DNA of 8,282 bases. Source: Nitrososphaerota archaeon. GTDB lineage: Archaea > Thermoproteota > Bathyarchaeia > Bathyarchaeales > Bathycorpusculaceae. The stretch spans positions 1 to 8,282 of the forward strand of contig JAITBW010000164.1 in the NCBI GenBank assembly GCA_031283385.1. Direction: 5' to 3'. Each line of letters opens with the position of its first letter. Position 1 is the stretch's first letter. Shown piece after piece: positions 5,114-8,282 of this stretch. A model generated the notes under the pieces. It did not search any database and had not been told where the DNA came from. It was given only the letters and a program-made list of their open reading frames with translations. Made by a program: the position numbers and the translations under genes.

Positions 5114-7000
5114 ATGAGTGCTTATGCTGGTAAGGTTTTGCATGTTAATCTTACTTCTGGGCAAATTCGGACTGAGATGCTTGATGAGAGAACGGTGAAT
5201 TTGTATCTTGGTGGTGTGGGTTTGGGTGTGAATTTGCTTATGGAGTATTCAAAGCCTGATAGGGATGCTTTTGATCCTGATAATCCTCTGATTTATTGTA
5301 CTGGTCTTTTAAGTGGTACTTTGGGTTCGTCGGGGCATGGTTATGCGGTGGTTTCAAAGTCTCCTTTGACTGGTGGTGTGTGTGAGGGTCAGGTTCAGAG
5401 TTTTTTTGGTTCGGAGTTGAAGCGGGCTGGTTATGCGGCGGTTGTTGTTAAGGGTAAGGCTTCTGAGTTGTCGTATTTGTGGATTGATGATGATCAAGTT
5501 CAAATTCGTTCGGCTCAGTGTTTTAGTGGTGATAGTGTTAGAGTGGTTGAGCAAAAGCTTTGTGATGAGTTGGATGATTTTTCTGTTCGTGTGTCCGGTA
5601 TTGGTGAGGCCGGTGAGAAGCTTTGCCGGTTTGCTACGATTGTAAGTGATAAGTGTCATGTTGTTAGTCGTGGTGCGGGTCTTGGGGCTGTTATGGGTTC
5701 TAAGAATCTTAAAGCAATAGTTGTTCGTGGTACGCATGATGTTAATGTTGCTAATTTGGGGTCTTTTGCTTGTTTTGTGAAAGCTTTGTATGAGCGTGAT
5801 GGTGCTTTAGGTATAAGTAACTCTTCATCTTCTTCTTTGTTGTTTAGGCGTTTGTTGGAGTTAAATTCGCTTTCTGCTTTAGCTACGCGGAATTGGGGTA
5901 ATTCAGTTTTTGAAGGTATTAAAAAGCTGGGGGATGATTATTTAACTGATCGTTTTGTTAAGAAAGCTGTTGGTTGTGGTGCTTGTGGGGTAAATTGTAA
6001 TAGTGCTGTTATGGTTTCTGCGGGTTCTTTTAAGAATGAGGTAGCTCTGCTTAATTCTGATTGTGTTTTGAGTTTGGGTTCTCTTTGTGGTGTTGATAGT
6101 TTTGATGCTATAGTTAAGGCTGCTAGTTTGGTTAATGATTATGGTATGGATGTTGTTTCTGTTGGTGTAGTGGTTGCTTTTGCTATGGATCTTTATGAGC
6201 GTGGTGTAATTACTCGTGAGCAAGCGGGTGGAGTTGATTTGCGTTTTGGTAATGTTGACGCATTATTGGACTTGATTTGTAAAATCGGTAAAGGTGACGG
6301 GTGGTTAGGTAAAATTTTGGCTGAGGGTGTGGCGAAGGCTGCGGATGCTATAGGTGGTGAAGCTGTTAAATATGCTTGTCATGTTAAGGGTTTAGAGTTG
6401 CCCGGGTATGATTTACGTGCGTTAAAGAATGCTGCTTTAGGTTTTTCTGTAGCATTTAACGGTGATGCTCGCATGCGTAATGGTGCTGAACTGTTAGATA
6501 TCGCAGGCGGTGGTGTTGATCGTTGTAAAATTGAAAGTGATATGGGTAGTAGGCTTGTTGAAGAAAGTCAGCGTTATAATGTTCTAGATTCTTTGTTAAT
6601 TTGTAAATTAAATCCTCAGGTGTATACTTGGAAAGATTTGGCAGATTATTATTTGCATGTGACGGGTATTGAGGTTGCTGAAGAGGATTTAAAGTTGGTT
6701 GGTAAGCGAATAGAAACTTTGGTGCGGTTGTTTAACATATTGGAGGGTAAGGGTATACGTGATTATGATGATCTTCCGTATAAAATTAAGTTTTGTCCTA
6801 TTTCTGATGATGTTAAAGAGAAGGGCATGGTTATAACTGATGATGAATTGCAGTTAGGTATTGACTCTTACTATGCCGCGTCTGGTTGGACTGCTGATGG
6901 TATTCCAACAGTGGACTGTCTAAAACAAGTTGGGCTAGGTCATCTTGCATACATTTCTGAAAATGCTATAAAAGCTGCTCAAAATAGAGAGGAAAGCTAA
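5114..7000 (+). CDS. Aldehyde ferredoxin oxidoreductase (AOR) family protein, divergent active site
   Basis: This 628-residue protein has the full AOR layout. The N-terminal domain carries KVLHVNLTSG, KSPLTGG, GSELKRAGY and GLGAVMGSKNLKAI. The middle and C-terminal domains carry NDYGMD (341-346) and LELPGYD. Family members bind a tungsten-bispterin and one [4Fe-4S] cluster and usually oxidise aldehydes with ferredoxin. The cluster ligands are kept at Cys288, Cys291, Cys295 and Cys497, matching Pyrococcus furiosus AOR (288, 291, 295, 494; recalled alignment). Several other positions differ. The RGGCH block with catalytic His448 reads NGDAR, placing Arg453 there. Arg76 and Asn93 near the pterin become Gly76 and Gln93. 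Glu313 becomes Asp316, and the EXXH interface-metal motif is KAAS. Substrate and even cofactor binding are therefore uncertain. It is co-transcribed with the overlapping polyferredoxin gene. The coding strand is strikingly poor in C. Confidence 0.93.
   Translation: MSAYAGKVLHVNLTSGQIRTEMLDERTVNLYLGGVGLGVNLLMEYSKPDRDAFDPDNPLIYCTGLLSGTLGSSGHGYAVVSKSPLTGGVCEGQVQSFFGSELKRAGYAAVVVKGKASELSYLWIDDDQVQIRSAQCFSGDSVRVVEQKLCDELDDFSVRVSGIGEAGEKLCRFATIVSDKCHVVSRGAGLGAVMGSKNLKAIVVRGTHDVNVANLGSFACFVKALYERDGALGISNSSSSSLLFRRLLELNSLSALATRNWGNSVFEGIKKLGDDYLTDRFVKKAVGCGACGVNCNSAVMVSAGSFKNEVALLNSDCVLSLGSLCGVDSFDAIVKAASLVNDYGMDVVSVGVVVAFAMDLYERGVITREQAGGVDLRFGNVDALLDLICKIGKGDGWLGKILAEGVAKAADAIGGEAVKYACHVKGLELPGYDLRALKNAALGFSVAFNGDARMRNGAELLDIAGGGVDRCKIESDMGSRLVEESQRYNVLDSLLICKLNPQVYTWKDLADYYLHVTGIEVAEEDLKLVGKRIETLVRLFNILEGKGIRDYDDLPYKIKFCPISDDVKEKGMVITDDELQLGIDSYYAASGWTADGIPTVDCLKQVGLGHLAYISENAIKAAQNREES
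6986..6994 (+). promoter_or_regulatory. Ribosome site of the polyferredoxin gene inside the AOR gene end
   Basis: The purine-rich AGAGAGGAA lies about six bases before the ATG at 7000, within the last codons of the upstream gene. With the TAATG overlap it indicates translational coupling of the two subunits. Confidence 0.5.
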
Positions 7001-7542
7001 TGGTAGAACGTTATCAAGACAGAAAATTTGTTGTTTCAAATCAAGAAAAATGCAACGGCTGCGGTCTCTGTGAGTACGTTTGTAGCATGGTTAATGAGAA
7101 AACTTTTAACCCTAACAAGTCTCGCATCCGCGTTACCCGTCTTAACTTGTTAACTAATGTGGCTGTTTCTTGCAGAAAATGCGTGGATCCTCTCTGTGTT
7201 GCGTCTTGTCCAAAAAATGCGTTGTCCCAAGAAGAGAACACTGGAATTATCCGTGTTAACGAACACGCTTGCACAGCATGTGGCTGGTGTATTGGTGCTT
7301 GCTCTTTTGGAGCTTTAAATTTACATCCTGACAAAAAAATAGTTTACGTCTGCAACAGTTGCACAGATACTGACCATAAAGGTGATCCTCAATGTGTACA
7401 ATGGTGCCCAGAAAAAGCACTACAGTATGTTACAGCAGAAACGTTAGCTCAAAAGGCACGACAAAAACTTGTAGCTCAACTACTTGAACCGTCTGAAAAC
7501 AGCGAAAAACCCTCAGACACACAACAGTCTTCACAGTGTTAA
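7000..7542 (+). CDS. Four-cluster polyferredoxin, predicted electron carrier for the AOR-like protein
   Basis: This 180-residue protein has sixteen cysteines arranged for four [4Fe-4S] clusters, as in HycB, CooF and DMSO-reductase beta-type subunits. The groups are Cys18/21/24/28 (CNGCGLCEYVC), Cys58/61/66/70 (CRKCVDPLCVASC), Cys91/94/97/101 (CTACGWCIGAC) and Cys118/121/132/136 (CNSC, then CVQWC). Positions Cys28, 70, 101 and 136 probably complete clusters by crossing between motifs, as in that fold. There is no signal peptide, so it should act in the cytoplasm. The C-terminal tail (about 150-180) is polar, disordered-looking and ends in an extra Cys180. The start ATG overlaps the AOR-like stop (TAATG), so the two are almost certainly made together and work as partners. 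The coding strand is much richer in C than the AOR-like gene: 24 of 120 bases at 7201-7320, against 7 of 120 at 6061-6180. Confidence 0.92.
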   Translation: MVERYQDRKFVVSNQEKCNGCGLCEYVCSMVNEKTFNPNKSRIRVTRLNLLTNVAVSCRKCVDPLCVASCPKNALSQEENTGIIRVNEHACTACGWCIGACSFGALNLHPDKKIVYVCNSCTDTDHKGDPQCVQWCPEKALQYVTAETLAQKARQKLVAQLLEPSENSEKPSDTQQSSQC

Positions 7543-7565
7543 ACATTATTATTTTTTTAATGTTT
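7541..7565. terminator. Shared hairpin terminator between convergent genes
   Basis: AAACATTA (7541-7548) pairs perfectly with TAATGTTT (7558-7565) across a nine-base loop that carries a T7 run. The hairpin includes part of the polyferredoxin stop codon and reaches into the stop region of the minus-strand gene. It can form in both transcripts, so it may end both, although the T-run favours the + strand. Confidence 0.6.
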
Positions 7566-7892
7566 TAGGCTGATTAGATCGAATCTTGTTGGTTTGGCTC
7601 CTGTTTTTTTGTAGTCTTGTATTCTTTTGAATTGTTCATGGTCGTGTAATGAGGCCTCTATCATTTGCCACTCTAGCTCTTTTGTGAATTCTGCTTCGTA
7701 AATTTCGACGGTGGCTTGATAAATTTTGGCTCTTTTTACTTTTTTAAGGTCTATTTGTTGATTTACATTAAAACTCAGAGGGAAACCTTGGTCTAAATCG
7801 AAAACGTCAATTGTTTGATTTGGCGCGTCAACTTTTATTATTCTGACTCTTTTTTGAACAGTTTTTGTGTACTTCCAGTCTGGTTCTACCAT
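7557..7892 (-). CDS. Small hypothetical protein, beta-rich
   Basis: I do not recognise this 111-residue protein. It has no signal peptide or membrane segment and is rich in charged residues, so it is probably soluble and cytoplasmic. Residues 13-35 and 45-68 look like strands (QKRVRIIKV, TIDVFDL, KIYQATVEIYEAEF). A helix follows at about 69-92 (KELEWQMIEASL, EQFKRI), then a basic tail (KKTGAKPTRFDLISLKH). The pattern could suit a small OB-like or barrel nucleic-acid binder, but no motif proves that. The ATG at 7892 is the clear start, with a TATA-like GAATATAAAG (7921-7930) about 30 bases upstream. It converges on the AOR operon and is divergent from the DUF6922-like gene. The residue composition and codon pattern look like a real gene. 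Confidence 0.65.
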   Translation of the reverse strand: MVEPDWKYTKTVQKRVRIIKVDAPNQTIDVFDLDQGFPLSFNVNQQIDLKKVKRAKIYQATVEIYEAEFTKELEWQMIEASLHDHEQFKRIQDYKKTGAKPTRFDLISLKH

Positions 7893-7920
7893 TGCAAATC
7901 AGCTATTTCTATGTGTTTAT

Positions 7921-7930
7921 CTTTATATTC
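7921..7930 (-). promoter_or_regulatory. TATA-like box of the small hypothetical gene
   Basis: On the minus strand GAATATAAAG is centred about 34 bases before the ATG at 7892, which suits an archaeal promoter with a very short leader. No strong ribosome site is seen. Confidence 0.35.
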
Positions 7931-7991
7931 ATTTAGTTCGGCAACATTGAACACATATTTTTGATTTTGATAATCACTATGTTAATATACT

Positions 7992-8000
7992 TTTAAATAC
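7992..8000 (+). promoter_or_regulatory. TATA box of the DUF6922-like gene
   Basis: TTTAAATAC (7992-8000) is close to the archaeal consensus TTTAWATA and lies about 30 bases before the ATG at 8029. GGGG at 8021-8024 gives a weak ribosome site. This is the best-looking promoter in the window. Confidence 0.55.
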
Positions 8001-8028
8001 CTCATCATTTAAAATTCGTTGGGGAATA

Positions 8029-8282
8029 ATGTTTGCTCGGTTATGCAGGAAAAATATTTTATCTCAATTTACAAAAGGAATATTTTGGAGTTTTGATATA
8101 GAAAAATTAGATTATAAAAGAGATAAAGATTTAATTATAGAGCAAATTATTGAAGCTGGTTTACAAAATGATGAAATTATTATGTGGAAAACATACAAAT
8201 ATGAAGACATTAAAAATGTGGCAATAAACATGGATTATATGAGACATGATACGTTAAAATATATGAGTTTTGTATTAAAAGT
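8029..8282 (+). CDS. DUF6922-like protein, 5' part (runs off the window)
   Basis: An ATG frame stays open for 84 codons to the window edge with no stop. The block FWSFDIEKLDYKRDKDLII (19-37) followed by EQIIEAG, MWKTYKYEDIKNVAI and a T..Y..FVL end (76-83) matches DUF6922-like proteins. In those, FWD.D...LD...H..FIIERVL.YG is followed by W....Y....I..V and a LS..T..FW..... tail. As I recall, such small proteins commonly sit just before AbiEii/AbiGii-type nucleotidyltransferase toxin genes and are presumed antitoxins, so a toxin gene may begin just beyond the window. The gene is very AT-rich (13 G or C in 60 bases at 8101-8160), more than its neighbours, which suggests recent transfer. The usual length is about 90-110 residues, so little is probably missing. 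Confidence 0.65.
   Translation, partial: MFARLCRKNILSQFTKGIFWSFDIEKLDYKRDKDLIIEQIIEAGLQNDEIIMWKTYKYEDIKNVAINMDYMRHDTLKYMSFVLK

Noticed and set aside
5354..5737. Long minus-strand frame inside the AOR-like gene
   Set aside because: A Thr/Asn/Arg-rich translation (TTTNN, TNTGHTN style) is the shadow of C-poor coding sequence on the other strand.
5942..6223. Second minus-strand frame inside the AOR-like gene
   Set aside because: Same compositional shadow, with no family features.
7041..7334. Minus-strand frame inside the polyferredoxin gene
   Set aside because: It lies fully opposite a gene with sixteen conserved cysteines and has no signals of its own.
1..8282. CRISPR arrays, tRNA or rRNA genes
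   Set aside because: No regularly spaced repeats and no tRNA-like TTCGA arm in a cloverleaf context were found on either strand.

Overview
The window looks like a stretch of an AT-rich archaeal chromosome, with a foreign or rearranged patch at its left edge. Archaeal signs are TATA-like boxes about 25-45 bases before start codons, some of them nearly leaderless, U-tract terminators, and typical archaeal protein families: a tungsten-type aldehyde oxidoreductase, a Tfx/sigma-4-like HTH protein, a secreted PepSY-type surface protein with a C-terminal anchor, and the start of a DUF6922-like protein. The overall style fits an uncultured anaerobic lineage such as Bathyarchaeia. That placement is inference from family style, not a database match.

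Left edge (1-about 530): a GC-rich piece of a bacterial-type PhoH ATPase gene stops abruptly near base 192. It is joined tail to tail to a 27-codon scrap of a nitroreductase on the other strand. Next come short related repeats and a decayed small zinc-ribbon-like ORF. This is either a graveyard of gene fragments or an assembly/amplification chimera. From about 530 to 1139 no gene can be supported.

Middle (1140-4930): one + strand gene for a single-pass membrane protein with an extracellular cysteine-rich domain (1180-1734) converges on a minus-strand HTH regulator (1911-2390). Two further minus-strand genes follow. An M24 metallopeptidase (Xaa-Pro dipeptidase type, 3809-4882) is transcribed first, and a PepSY-like anchored surface protein (2637-3758) lies just behind it, possibly in the same transcript.

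Right half (4931-8282): a divergent intergenic region leads into a two-gene operon. It encodes an aldehyde ferredoxin oxidoreductase (AOR) family protein (5114-7000) and a four-cluster polyferredoxin (7000-7542), overlapping by one base (TAATG). The polyferredoxin is the expected electron carrier for the AOR-like subunit. The AOR-like protein keeps the four cluster cysteines but has replaced several residues that bind the pterin cofactor or act in catalysis in characterised AORs. This is the most interesting point in the window. A perfect hairpin separates the operon from a convergent small gene of unknown function (7557-7892). The window ends inside a very AT-rich DUF6922-like gene with a clear TATA box, a family that I recall sitting beside AbiEii-type toxin genes.
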